This document shows positions 24,667 through 33,268 of a DNA stretch of 44,156 bases, piece after piece (the first letter of the stretch is position 1; each line of letters opens with the position of its first letter). The position numbers and the translations under genes were made by a program. The stretch spans positions 1 to 44,156 of the forward strand of contig QIGO01000009.1 in NCBI GenBank assembly GCA_003230015.1, given 5' to 3'. This DNA comes from Alphaproteobacteria bacterium (lineage in GTDB: Bacteria > Pseudomonadota > Alphaproteobacteria > UBA6615). The notes beneath the pieces are model-generated. The model was not told the DNA's origin, made no database searches, and saw nothing but the letters and a program-made list of their open reading frames with translations.

Positions 24667-25924
24667 GAACGGGCGGCCGCGGCGCGTCCTCATCATTGTC
24701 GAGAATCTACCGGTTCCATTCGACCGCCGGGTTTGGATGGAAGCGACGACCCTGCGGCGCGCCGGCTACGAAGTTTCGGTGATCTGCCCGAAGGGCAAGG
24801 ATTTCAATGATAGTTACGAGGTCCTAGAGGGCGTGCATATCTATCGCCACTCGCTGCCGATCGACGCGCGCGGGGCGATGGGTTATTTGCTGGAATACCC
24901 GGCCGCTTTGTTCTGGCAGTTCGCTTTGTCCTGGCGCGTCATGTTTACACGTGGATTCGACGTGATCCATGCCTGCAATCCGCCGGACCTAATCTTCTTG
25001 GTCGCCGGCTTTTTCAAACTGTTCTTTGGAAAAAAATTCCTGTTCGACCATCATGACCTTTGTCCGGAACTATTCGAAGCAAAGTTCGACAAGAGGGGTT
25101 TCTTTTACTCGCTGATGCGGGTGTTCGAGAGCCTGACCTTCAAAGTCGCGGATGTCTCAATCGCAACAAATGGGTCATATCGGGATGTCGCCGTAAACCG
25201 AAACGGCATGGCGGCGGACAAGGTCTTTGTCGTGCGCAGCGGCCCCGACCTCAACCGGTTCAAGATAGCGCCGCCCGAGCCCGCCCATAAGAAGGGCCGG
25301 CGGTATATGGTGGGATATGTCGGCGTGATGGGGCAGCAGGAAGGCCTCAATTTCCTGCTGGATGCGGCGGAGCATGTGGTGCGCGTGCTAAAACGCGAGG
25401 ATTTGCAGTTCTGCCTGGTCGGCGGCGGGCCGGAGTTGCGGCTGCTGCAAGCCGACGCAAAAAGCCGCGGGATCGAGGGCTATATCACCTTCACCGGGCG
25501 GGTGCCCGACGAGACTCTGCTGTCGGTCCTCAACACGGCCGATGTCTGCATCAATACCGACCGGCATACGGTGATGAATGACAAATCGACGATGAATAAA
25601 ATCGTCGAGTATATGGCACTGGAGAAACCCGTCGTGCAGTTCGAGTCGACGGAAGGCCGGGTTTCGGCAGGCGAGGCCTCATTATACGCCCGCCCCGACG
25701 ATCCGGTGGATCTGGCCAACAAGCTGGTTGAACTTGTCGACGATGCAGGGCGCCGGGAGGAAATGGGCCGGCTGGGATTTGCCCGGGTGAGAGACAGCCT
25801 GTCCTGGCAGCATCAGATGCCGGTGTTGCTGCGAGCCTATGAGGCCGTATGGGGCGAGGCCTCGCATGAGGCAAATCTAGAACCCAATCTGGTGGCCAAG
25901 GGCAACGCCTCCTCGGGCGGGTAG
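24647..25924 (+). CDS. family 4 glycosyltransferase
   Basis: 425 residues, GT-B fold. N-terminal features include 'VENLPVPFDRRVWMEATTLRRAGYEV' in parts, and 'FDHHDLCPELFEAKF', which is common in GT4 enzymes of exopolysaccharide loci. The C-terminal donor domain has 'VGYVGVMGQQEGLNFLL' and the acidic region 'KIVEYMALEKPVVQFE'. The gene overlaps the algD-like gene by 20 bp and closes the run wzy-heparinase-algD-GT4. The donor is unknown; GDP-mannuronate is worth testing because of the coupling. Confidence 0.87.
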   Translation: MKASVGKNGRPRRVLIIVENLPVPFDRRVWMEATTLRRAGYEVSVICPKGKDFNDSYEVLEGVHIYRHSLPIDARGAMGYLLEYPAALFWQFALSWRVMFTRGFDVIHACNPPDLIFLVAGFFKLFFGKKFLFDHHDLCPELFEAKFDKRGFFYSLMRVFESLTFKVADVSIATNGSYRDVAVNRNGMAADKVFVVRSGPDLNRFKIAPPEPAHKKGRRYMVGYVGVMGQQEGLNFLLDAAEHVVRVLKREDLQFCLVGGGPELRLLQADAKSRGIEGYITFTGRVPDETLLSVLNTADVCINTDRHTVMNDKSTMNKIVEYMALEKPVVQFESTEGRVSAGEASLYARPDDPVDLANKLVELVDDAGRREEMGRLGFARVRDSLSWQHQMPVLLRAYEAVWGEASHEANLEPNLVAKGNASSGG

Positions 25925-26243
25925 TTGAAAGCTAGTCGTAGCGGAAAATTCAATATCGTTGTGGGCGGGAATGCGTGACTCTACACCGTATGGGATAGCC
26001 TGGCGTCAGTGATTGGCCTCCGCAGGCCGCTATCCGGCTGTATTCAGGTCTTTATCAAGGCTCGGGATACCTCCAATTAGTGCCGGACTACTCCTTCCAT
26101 CGACTTTGAACACTGCCCGTAGTTGCGAATAATGCGTACTCAGCATGAAGGGTGCATACAAGAGCATAAGCCCGGTTACTCCGATAGCCTATCGTGTCTT
26201 TTCATTTGTTCATCGTCACTCTGGTCAGAGGTAGTCGCGCGAT
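25925..26243. other. intergenic region before the apiose synthase gene
   Basis: 319 bp with no supported gene. A nested stem lies at 25993-26035: outer arms GGATAGC/GCTATCC enclose an inner hairpin GGCCT-CCGC-AGGCC. No T-run follows, so it is at best a weak terminator. The rest should contain the promoter of the next gene. Confidence 0.45.
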
Positions 26244-27335
26244 ATGAAGGTAAGAAATATTGTTCTTTTGGGCTGCGGCGGTTTTATTGGCAGCCACCTA
26301 CTGGACCGGCTTATGACGGGCGGCGAGTATAATGTCGTAGGTTGGGATTTTAACAGGGATAAGATTGCCGGGCACCTGGACAACCGGAATTTCGAATTCC
26401 ATCAGTCCGATGCGTTCTCGGTAGAAGCAGCAAGCGACCTAGATGACGCGATCAAACATGCCGACGTCGTTATCTCGCTGGCAGCCATCTGCAATCCGTC
26501 GCGCTACAACACCGAGGCGATCGCCACCATCAACTCCAATTTCACCGAAGTCCAGAAACTCGCTGAGCTATGCGCCAAGCACAAGACCTGGATGATCCAT
26601 GCCTCTACTTGTGAGGTTTATGGCCGGACGATGGCGAGTTATCTGCCCGATAACAGCTACGACAATCCCGCTCTCTACGAGCAGATAGAGGACGAGACTC
26701 CACTAATTATGGGGCCGATCCAGAACCAGCGTTGGAGCTATGCTTGTGCCAAACAGCTCTCCGAACGCCTGCTGCACGCCTATCATATGGAGCAAGGGTT
26801 GCCGATCACCATGTTCCGCCCCTACAACTTCTTCGGGCCGCGTATGGACTTCATCCCGGGCCGAACCGGCGATGGCGTGCCGCGCGTCCTTGCCTGCTTC
26901 GTGACCGCGCTCCTCGACGGCACGCCGATGAAACTGGTGGATGGCGGCCATGCCAGGCGCGCGCTGCTCTACATCGACGATGCGGTCGACGCGCTGATGG
27001 CGATGCTTGAGAAGCCTCAGGCGGCGAAAAACCAGACGTTCAACCTGGGCTCGCGGCGGAACGAAATCTCGATCCGCGATCTGGCCGACATGATGCGCAA
27101 TGCCTATGCCGATGTGAGCGGCAACGCGGCCTATCGGAGCCATCCGATCGTTGAGGTTTCCGGGCTTGAGTTCTACGGCGAAGGCTACGAAGACTGCGAC
27201 CGGCGGGTGCCGAATGTTAACAAGGCCCGGCGCCTACTGGGTTGGGAAGCAAAATACGGTCTCGAAGAGACGATCAGTCATACAGTCCGCTACTTCTACG
27301 ACCAGTTCGGGCGTGAGTCCGCTGCAGCGGAGTAA
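26244..27335 (+). CDS. UDP-apiose/UDP-xylose synthase (AXS-like)
   Basis: 363 residues of the extended SDR family, related to the ArnA decarboxylase domain but much closer to plant AXS. The NAD motif is GCGGFIG (10-16). The residues described for the plant enzyme are in place: Cys83 in 'SLAAICNP', Cys123 and Glu124 in 'ASTCEVYG', Arg163 and Tyr166/Lys170 in 'QRWSYACAK', Asp317 and Arg321 in 'YEDCDRRVP'. 'GPRMDFIPG' and 'GVPRVLACF' also match the plant protein from memory. ArnA has Ser, not Cys, beside the catalytic Glu. The enzyme converts UDP-glucuronate to UDP-apiose plus UDP-xylose by decarboxylation and ring contraction. UDP-glucuronate would come from the ugd gene at 38-39.5 kb. AGAGGT lies upstream of ATG 26244. 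Single-function UDP-xylose synthase is the main alternative. Confidence 0.85.
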   Translation: MKVRNIVLLGCGGFIGSHLLDRLMTGGEYNVVGWDFNRDKIAGHLDNRNFEFHQSDAFSVEAASDLDDAIKHADVVISLAAICNPSRYNTEAIATINSNFTEVQKLAELCAKHKTWMIHASTCEVYGRTMASYLPDNSYDNPALYEQIEDETPLIMGPIQNQRWSYACAKQLSERLLHAYHMEQGLPITMFRPYNFFGPRMDFIPGRTGDGVPRVLACFVTALLDGTPMKLVDGGHARRALLYIDDAVDALMAMLEKPQAAKNQTFNLGSRRNEISIRDLADMMRNAYADVSGNAAYRSHPIVEVSGLEFYGEGYEDCDRRVPNVNKARRLLGWEAKYGLEETISHTVRYFYDQFGRESAAAE

Positions 27336-27429
27336 CATCTAGTGCGGTCTGCGGTTCAGCTCGGCATCGGTGCTGCACCGCAGAAGGCCTGGCGTCTTTT
27401 TCGTTTTAGTCTGCAGGTAGCGGGCGGTA

Positions 27430-28905
27430 ATGCGTACAACATACAAAATCCTTGCGGATAGTCCGTCAGAAATGACCACGACAGTCGCATCCTCAGATGT
27501 TGCTGCGGGGGCGGCTTGCGCGCTCCGCCCGACTATTCAACGGGAAATCCTGTCCGGGTTGGTGCAGATCGGCGACGCAATCGGTGTTGGTGCGATCGGA
27601 ATCGCCATGTTGCCGGCAAACAGCTCTTGGACCGTCGCAATTTTAGCAGCGCTGCTATTGGGGACAGTGCTGAGCACGCGCCTGTTAGCGATGACCGGGA
27701 CCTACTCAACGAATGGGCTCAGGCATCCGTTGAGGCATATTGCGGCGATATTTGGCGTGTTTGCCGGACTGGGCGGCCTGGCATGGGGCGCGATATTCGT
27801 GAGCCAGATGGGCAACTTGCCCGCCGACTGGATCATCGGGTGGAGCGCGGCTGCCGCCGCCCTGTTAGCCTTGTCGCGGGTCGTGCTCTTCGTGGCGGTT
27901 CAGCGCTGGGCGCGGCGCGGCGCATGGGCCCAGAAAATCGTCCTCGTCGGGCGCGAGGCCGATGTTTGGCAGGTGGCAAACTCGTTGACCCAGAGTGAGC
28001 CGGGCGAGGCGGCTATCGCCGGCGTGTTTGTCGACAGTATGTCCTATCGGGTGACCACGATGGTCAATGCGCAGGGGGCGGGATATGTAGAGGAGGCTGT
28101 CGATTTTTGCCGAAAAAATCCCATAGACCGCGTCATTATCGCCATGCCGACCGATCCTGGCGGCGAGCTTAAATCTTGGATCGAGTCGCTTACGACGTTG
28201 GCGGTGCCCGTTCAAATCGCACAAAATAGCCGGACGCTGTTTCACGACGTACCCGAGAGCGCGTTGACCCTTGTGGATCTGTCTGGGCAGGTAATGACAC
28301 CATGGGGTCGTGTGAAGAAGTCACTCATGGACAGGGTTCTTGGCAGCCTTATCTTCGTCGCTATCCTGCCCTTGCTGACGGTATTGTGGGTGGCGATACG
28401 GGTGAGCAGCCCGGGCCCAGCGATATTCCGACAGCAGCGCATGGGATATAATAATACGCCGTTCACGGTGTATAAATTTCGCAGCATGGCAATTGGACAA
28501 GGTGCGACAGACGGCGCGCTACAGACGCGGCCCGGCGACAACCGGGTCACTCGGTTGGGAGAAATTTTGCGCCGTACCAGTCTCGATGAGCTGCCACAGC
28601 TCTGGAATGTTTTGCGGGGCGAAATGTCACTGGTGGGGCCGCGCCCGCATCCCATCGCCATGCGGACGCAAGGCCAATTGTGCGAGGAAATCGTTAGCGG
28701 TTACGGCAAACGTCACCGGGTCAAACCCGGCATGACAGGATGGGCGCAAATTAACGGTGCGCGCGGGGCTACCCACTCAGCCGAGCAGCTTCGCCGACGT
28801 GTTTCATTGGATTTCCATTACATTGAAAACTGGTCACCATGGTTGGACCTGAAAATCATTCTCTTGACTATTATTCGAGGTTTCTTCGATAATTCGGCGT
28901 ACTAA
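27430..28905 (+). CDS. WcaJ-like undecaprenyl-phosphate sugar phosphotransferase
   Basis: 491 residues. The N-terminal half has four to five membrane helices and a CoA-binding-like Rossmann segment (about 168-280). The C-terminal bacterial sugar transferase domain begins near 295 with 'KKSLMDRVLGSLIF', then 'FRQQRMGYNN', 'SLDELPQLWNV' (384-394), 'LVGPRPH' (401-407) and 'VKPGMTGWAQINGARG'. It loads the first sugar phosphate, commonly glucose, on undecaprenyl phosphate and so starts the repeat unit. The start at ATG 27430 is likely, with ATG 27472 as an alternative. The stop codon lies in the loop of an intrinsic terminator. Confidence 0.9.
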   Translation: MRTTYKILADSPSEMTTTVASSDVAAGAACALRPTIQREILSGLVQIGDAIGVGAIGIAMLPANSSWTVAILAALLLGTVLSTRLLAMTGTYSTNGLRHPLRHIAAIFGVFAGLGGLAWGAIFVSQMGNLPADWIIGWSAAAAALLALSRVVLFVAVQRWARRGAWAQKIVLVGREADVWQVANSLTQSEPGEAAIAGVFVDSMSYRVTTMVNAQGAGYVEEAVDFCRKNPIDRVIIAMPTDPGGELKSWIESLTTLAVPVQIAQNSRTLFHDVPESALTLVDLSGQVMTPWGRVKKSLMDRVLGSLIFVAILPLLTVLWVAIRVSSPGPAIFRQQRMGYNNTPFTVYKFRSMAIGQGATDGALQTRPGDNRVTRLGEILRRTSLDELPQLWNVLRGEMSLVGPRPHPIAMRTQGQLCEEIVSGYGKRHRVKPGMTGWAQINGARGATHSAEQLRRRVSLDFHYIENWSPWLDLKIILLTIIRGFFDNSAY

Positions 28906-28920
28906 TTACGCCTTTTTTTT
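28896..28920 (+). terminator. intrinsic terminator overlapping the wcaJ-like stop codon
   Basis: GGCGTA-CTAAT-TACGCC gives a perfect 6-bp stem with a 5-base loop, followed directly by eight T. The TAA stop codon (28903-28905) lies in the loop. It ends the run that starts with the apiose synthase, 52 bp before asnB copy 2. Confidence 0.85.
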
Positions 28921-28972
28921 GCGACCAGAATTTTAGCGGGCTGGTCTATGGCCTGAACATTGTTGGGGTGCC

Positions 28973-30910
28973 ATGTGCGGAATTGCCGGACTCTTTAATC
29001 TGCCGAGCGCTGAAGGCCTATTGCCGACCATGCTGCGTTCGATCACACATCGGGGACCCGACGCCGAAGGCCAGTATTATCATGGGGCGTCCGGGGCGCG
29101 GATCGCACTGGGGCACAGGCGGCTGTCGATCATTGATCTGTCGGCAGCGGCAAACCAGCCGTTCGTGAAAGCCGGACTGGCGCTGGCTTACAATGGCGAG
29201 ATCTACAATTTCCAAGACCTGCGGCGGGAATTGATCAGGATGGGGGTGAATTTCCGCACCAATTCGGATACGGAAGTGGTGTTGGAAGCTTGGCGCGCCT
29301 GGGGGCCGGACAGCCTGCGCCGCCTGCGGGGCATGTTCGCATTCTCGATCTATGACGAGCATACCGGCCGCATGGTGCTGGCCCGCGATCATCTGGGCAT
29401 CAAGCCGCTGTTCATGGTGCGGCGGCAAAACGGTGTGGCGTTCGCCTCCGAATTGAAGGCGTTGCGGCCGATCCTCGGGCCCGATGCGGCTATAGACCAC
29501 ACGGCGATGGTGGCGTCACTGATGTATTATTGGGTGCCGGACAGCCATTGCGTGCTGAAGGGTGTCAAAAAATTGCCTCCCGGCCACTGGGTTGAGTTCT
29601 CGGCGGCTGGCAAGATGCAGATGCATTGCTACTGGGACGCCCGGGCCGAGCTGGTGGAACAACGCCGGCAACCGGTGGGCGTGTCCGAGCTGCGCAATAT
29701 ACTCGAACAGTCGGTGGCCAACCACATGATCGCCGACGTGCCCGTCGCCACATTCTTGAGCGGCGGCCTGGATTCAAGCCTGATTACCGTGCTCGCGGCG
29801 CGCCTGAACGCCAACATCGACTGTTACACGATCGCCTTCCGCGCGGAAGACCAGCGTTTCGAGGCGATGCCAGACGATCTGTTCTACGCCCGCAAAATCG
29901 CCAAGGCTCACGACCTGCGATTGCATGAAATCGAAATTGCCCCGGACGTGGCGGACATGCTGCCGCGGATGGTGGCGATGTTGGACGAACCGATCGGCGA
30001 TGCAGCAGCGATCAATACATATTTGATTTGCGAGGCCGCCCGCAAAACCGGGATCAAGGTCATGCTCTCGGGTATGGGCGCGGATGAATTGTTCGGCGGC
30101 TACCGCAAATATTACGCCGGCCTGCTGGCCAAAAAATACCAGCGTGTACCGGGTTTCATTCGGCGCGGCCTGATCGAACCGGTGATCGGCGGATTGCCGG
30201 TCGCCGGCGGTAACCGTGGCTATAAGACCGTTCGTTGGGCCAAGCGGTTTTTGGATTTCGCCAGCCTACCCGAAGAAGCCGCCTACCGCCGCAGCTACAC
30301 ACATTACGACCGCGATGGGTTTCATTCCTTGCTGTCGCCAGAGCTGTGGTCAACGGTGGAGCAGCTGTTTTCCGAGCATGCCGCGATCTACAATGAAGGA
30401 CCCAGCGACGATCACGTCAACCGCATGTGTTACACAGATACGAGGCTGTTCCTGAATGGCCTGAATTTGGCCTACACCGACAGATCGAGCATGGCAGCGT
30501 CGATCGAGGTGCGGGTGCCCTTTGTCGATTGGCAAGTGGCAGAAGCCGCCTTCTCAATCCCGGGCGACCAGAAGATCGTCGGCCGGGAAAGCAAGGCGAT
30601 CTTGAAGAAAGCCGCCGAGGCGTGGTTGCCAAAAGAGATCATCTATCGGCCCAAGGGATTATTCAGCGCCCCGTTGCGGGCCTGGATACGCCGGGATCTC
30701 AGCGAGATGATCAATGATATCCTACCGAACGGAAGCCTGGTTCAAGACGGCCTGCTGCGGGGCGACAAGATCCGCGACCTTATCGACGAGGACCGCCGCG
30801 GTGCGGCCGACAGGTCCAAGGAAATCTGGCAGCTGCTGACATTAGAGACCTGGTACCGGCAGCAGTGGCAGCCGGCCGCAGAGCAGGAACGGGGAGACGC
30901 GGCCGAGTAG
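28973..30910 (+). CDS. asnB: AsnB-type glutamine amidotransferase (copy 2)
   Basis: 645 residues, complete two-domain form. The glutaminase domain has Cys2 (MCGIAGLFN), 'THRGPDAEG' and 'YNGEIYNF'. The synthetase domain has the intact PP-loop SGGLDSS at 263-269 and 'LSGMGADELFGGY'. It is only distantly similar to copy 1, so the two are not a recent duplication. It likely amidates a carboxyl group, for example on a uronic acid of the repeat unit; true asparagine synthesis is possible. GGGG lies just before ATG 28973. The gene abuts the two-domain oxidoreductase with about 15 bp between them. Confidence 0.9.
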   Translation: MCGIAGLFNLPSAEGLLPTMLRSITHRGPDAEGQYYHGASGARIALGHRRLSIIDLSAAANQPFVKAGLALAYNGEIYNFQDLRRELIRMGVNFRTNSDTEVVLEAWRAWGPDSLRRLRGMFAFSIYDEHTGRMVLARDHLGIKPLFMVRRQNGVAFASELKALRPILGPDAAIDHTAMVASLMYYWVPDSHCVLKGVKKLPPGHWVEFSAAGKMQMHCYWDARAELVEQRRQPVGVSELRNILEQSVANHMIADVPVATFLSGGLDSSLITVLAARLNANIDCYTIAFRAEDQRFEAMPDDLFYARKIAKAHDLRLHEIEIAPDVADMLPRMVAMLDEPIGDAAAINTYLICEAARKTGIKVMLSGMGADELFGGYRKYYAGLLAKKYQRVPGFIRRGLIEPVIGGLPVAGGNRGYKTVRWAKRFLDFASLPEEAAYRRSYTHYDRDGFHSLLSPELWSTVEQLFSEHAAIYNEGPSDDHVNRMCYTDTRLFLNGLNLAYTDRSSMAASIEVRVPFVDWQVAEAAFSIPGDQKIVGRESKAILKKAAEAWLPKEIIYRPKGLFSAPLRAWIRRDLSEMINDILPNGSLVQDGLLRGDKIRDLIDEDRRGAADRSKEIWQLLTLETWYRQQWQPAAEQERGDAAE

Positions 30911-30925
30911 GTGGCGATTAAGTCC

Positions 30926-33139
30926 ATGAAACAAATTGCGCAAAATTATAAATCCGGCGAGTTGACGGTGCTGGACGTGCCGGTGCCGGCGTGCAAGCCG
31001 GGCGGCGTGCTGGTGCGCACCGAATTCTCGCTGATCTCCGCCGGCACTGAAATGATGAAAGTGCAGGAGAGCAAACTGTCGCTTGTGGGCAAGGCCCGAG
31101 CGCGCCCCGATCAGGTCAAGAAGGTGCTGGAAAGCATGGCCCAGCAGGGGCCGATGGCAACCTATCGCAAGGTGGCCGGAAAGCTCGATTCCTATACGCC
31201 GTTGGGTTATTCGACAAGCGGGGTGGTGGTCGAAGTCGGCGACGGCGCGGACGGTTTTGCAGTCGGACAGCGGGTTGCCTGCGGCGGTAACCAGTTTGCC
31301 TTTCACGCCGAATATAATTGGGTGCCGAAGAATCTTTGCGTGGCGATGCCCGAAGGCGTGGCCAGCGCGGATGGCGCCTATGCGACGGTGGGGGCGATTG
31401 CCATGCAGGGCTTTCGCCAATCGGAAGCCAAGCTGGGCGAGTCCGCCTGCGTTATCGGGCTTGGGTTGGTGGGCCTGTTGCTTTTGCAAATTCTACAAGC
31501 TGCCGGATTGCGGGTTTTCGGGATCGACCCGGATGCCGGGCGCCGGGCGCTGGCCGAACAGCTTGGGGCGGTGGCGGCGGGGGCGCCGGACGGTGCGACC
31601 CTTGGCACCCTAAAGAGCCAGATAAAACTGCACACCGACGGCATGGGAGTCGATTACATTTTCCTTACCGCCGGGGGTAAAAGCAACGGGCCGGTGGAAC
31701 TGGCAGCAGAGTTGGCGCGTGACCGGGCGATGATCGTCGATATCGGTAAATGCAATCTCGATCTGCCCTGGAACGCCTATTATGAAAAAGAACTCGAACT
31801 GCGTTTTTCGCGGTCCTATGGGCCGGGCCGCTACGATCCGAACTATGAAGAGCGGGGCATCGACTACCCCATCGGTTACGTTCGATGGACCGAGCGGCGC
31901 AATATGCAGTCGTTTCTGGAACTGATACGCGCCGGGCAGATCGACGTCAGCGCGCTGACTTCGCAGACCGTGGCTTTCGAGGATGCTTCGGCGGTTTATG
32001 AGAAGCTCAATTCGGGCGAACTCAAGGGCATTGGCACGCTGTTCAAATATCGCGAGGACGCACCGGCTGAGCGCCGCCTGGCGGCCCGCAAACCAAGGGT
32101 GGTTAAAGCGGCCGGGAAGGTCGTGAAACTTGGCGTTATCGGTGCCGGCAACTATGCCACGAGCATGCTGCTGCCCCATCTGGAGAAACGTCCGGACGTG
32201 CAACTGGTGGAGGTGGCCACGGCGACGGCGCTTTCGGCGGCAAACGCGGCCAAGAAATTCGGCTTCGAGCGGGTGTCGACGGACTATCAGGGCCTACTGG
32301 CCGATAACGAGATCGACGCGGTGCTTATCGCCACGCGCCATAGCAGCCACGCCGGCATGGTCTGCGACGCCCTGCGGGCGGGCAAGGCGGTGTTCGTGGA
32401 GAAGCCGCTGGCGATCAATGAAGAACAGTTGCAGACGATCCGTGCGACCATGGAGGAGACCGGAAACGAGCGGGTCATGGTTGGGTTCAACCGGCGCTTC
32501 GCCCCCATGCTACTGGTGCTGAAGGAGGCCTGGGGTGTGGCCGTCGGCCCGCAAGTGGTGCAGTACCGGGTCAATGCCGGGCCGCTGGCCGCCGGTTCCT
32601 GGTACGCCGATGCCGGTTCTCAAGGCAGCCGGTTTGTTGGCGAAGGCTGCCATTTCGTCGATACCATCTCCTGGTGGCTGGGCAGCGAGCCGGTTGCCGT
32701 GTCGGCGGCAAGTGCCAAGAACGATCCGGACAATATGGTCGTGACCCTGACCTACGGGGACGGCTCCATCGCCACCGTCGCCTATCTAACGGACGGCGAG
32801 CCGCGCTACCCGAAGGAGGCGATGGAAGTGTTCGGCGAGGGCAAGGTCGCCAAGATGGACAATTTCCAGCGCATCGAGCTGTGGCAGGGCGGGCGACGGC
32901 AAATGAAAAAGTCGACCCTGCAGCTGGACAAAGGGCAAAAAAACGAGATGGCGGCCTTTGTGGATGCGGTGAAAAGCGGCGGTGCCATGCCGATCGCCGT
33001 AGCCTCCCTGATCGCCACAACCGAGGCCACGTTCGGCGCCACGGGCAGTGCCGGGGACGGCGCGACCCGGATTGTGGGCGGCGCGGCGTCCGACGGGGAC
33101 GAAACAGTGGCGATCACCGAAACCGCGACGAAAAGCTGA
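30926..33139 (+). CDS. two-domain oxidoreductase: MDR dehydrogenase plus Gfo/Idh/MocA
   Basis: 737 residues. Residues 1 to about 380 form a zinc-alcohol-dehydrogenase-like (MDR) domain with 'LISAGTEMMKV' and the nucleotide motif IGLGLVG (177-183). I see no clear structural zinc cluster. Residues from about 398 form a Gfo/Idh/MocA domain with GVIGAGN (403-409) and the family motif EKPLA (492-496). Such fusions recur in bacterial polysaccharide loci, often beside heparinase-family genes, and their reaction is not established to my knowledge. Two NAD(P) domains in one chain suggest oxidation and reduction of the same sugar, as in an epimerisation. ATG 30926 starts the domain; GTG 30911 is in frame. 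Confidence 0.82.
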   Translation: MKQIAQNYKSGELTVLDVPVPACKPGGVLVRTEFSLISAGTEMMKVQESKLSLVGKARARPDQVKKVLESMAQQGPMATYRKVAGKLDSYTPLGYSTSGVVVEVGDGADGFAVGQRVACGGNQFAFHAEYNWVPKNLCVAMPEGVASADGAYATVGAIAMQGFRQSEAKLGESACVIGLGLVGLLLLQILQAAGLRVFGIDPDAGRRALAEQLGAVAAGAPDGATLGTLKSQIKLHTDGMGVDYIFLTAGGKSNGPVELAAELARDRAMIVDIGKCNLDLPWNAYYEKELELRFSRSYGPGRYDPNYEERGIDYPIGYVRWTERRNMQSFLELIRAGQIDVSALTSQTVAFEDASAVYEKLNSGELKGIGTLFKYREDAPAERRLAARKPRVVKAAGKVVKLGVIGAGNYATSMLLPHLEKRPDVQLVEVATATALSAANAAKKFGFERVSTDYQGLLADNEIDAVLIATRHSSHAGMVCDALRAGKAVFVEKPLAINEEQLQTIRATMEETGNERVMVGFNRRFAPMLLVLKEAWGVAVGPQVVQYRVNAGPLAAGSWYADAGSQGSRFVGEGCHFVDTISWWLGSEPVAVSAASAKNDPDNMVVTLTYGDGSIATVAYLTDGEPRYPKEAMEVFGEGKVAKMDNFQRIELWQGGRRQMKKSTLQLDKGQKNEMAAFVDAVKSGGAMPIAVASLIATTEATFGATGSAGDGATRIVGGAASDGDETVAITETATKS

Positions 33140-33159
33140 GGCCGTGGAGCGGCGGCCTC
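33138..33159 (+). other. GC-rich hairpin after the two-domain oxidoreductase
   Basis: GAGGCCG/CGGCCTC form a perfect 7-bp stem with an 8-base loop starting in the stop codon. No T-run follows. It may stabilise the 3' end of the mRNA or slow transcription rather than terminate it. Confidence 0.4.
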
Positions 33160-33268
33160 GCACTTGCCAACTATGTCGAGACAGAAAATAAATGGTGTTT
33201 CAAGACTGCCATCGGTTCGCATAGTTTTACCCTGCGTTGGACCTCTCATCACCTCAGGGATAAATACA

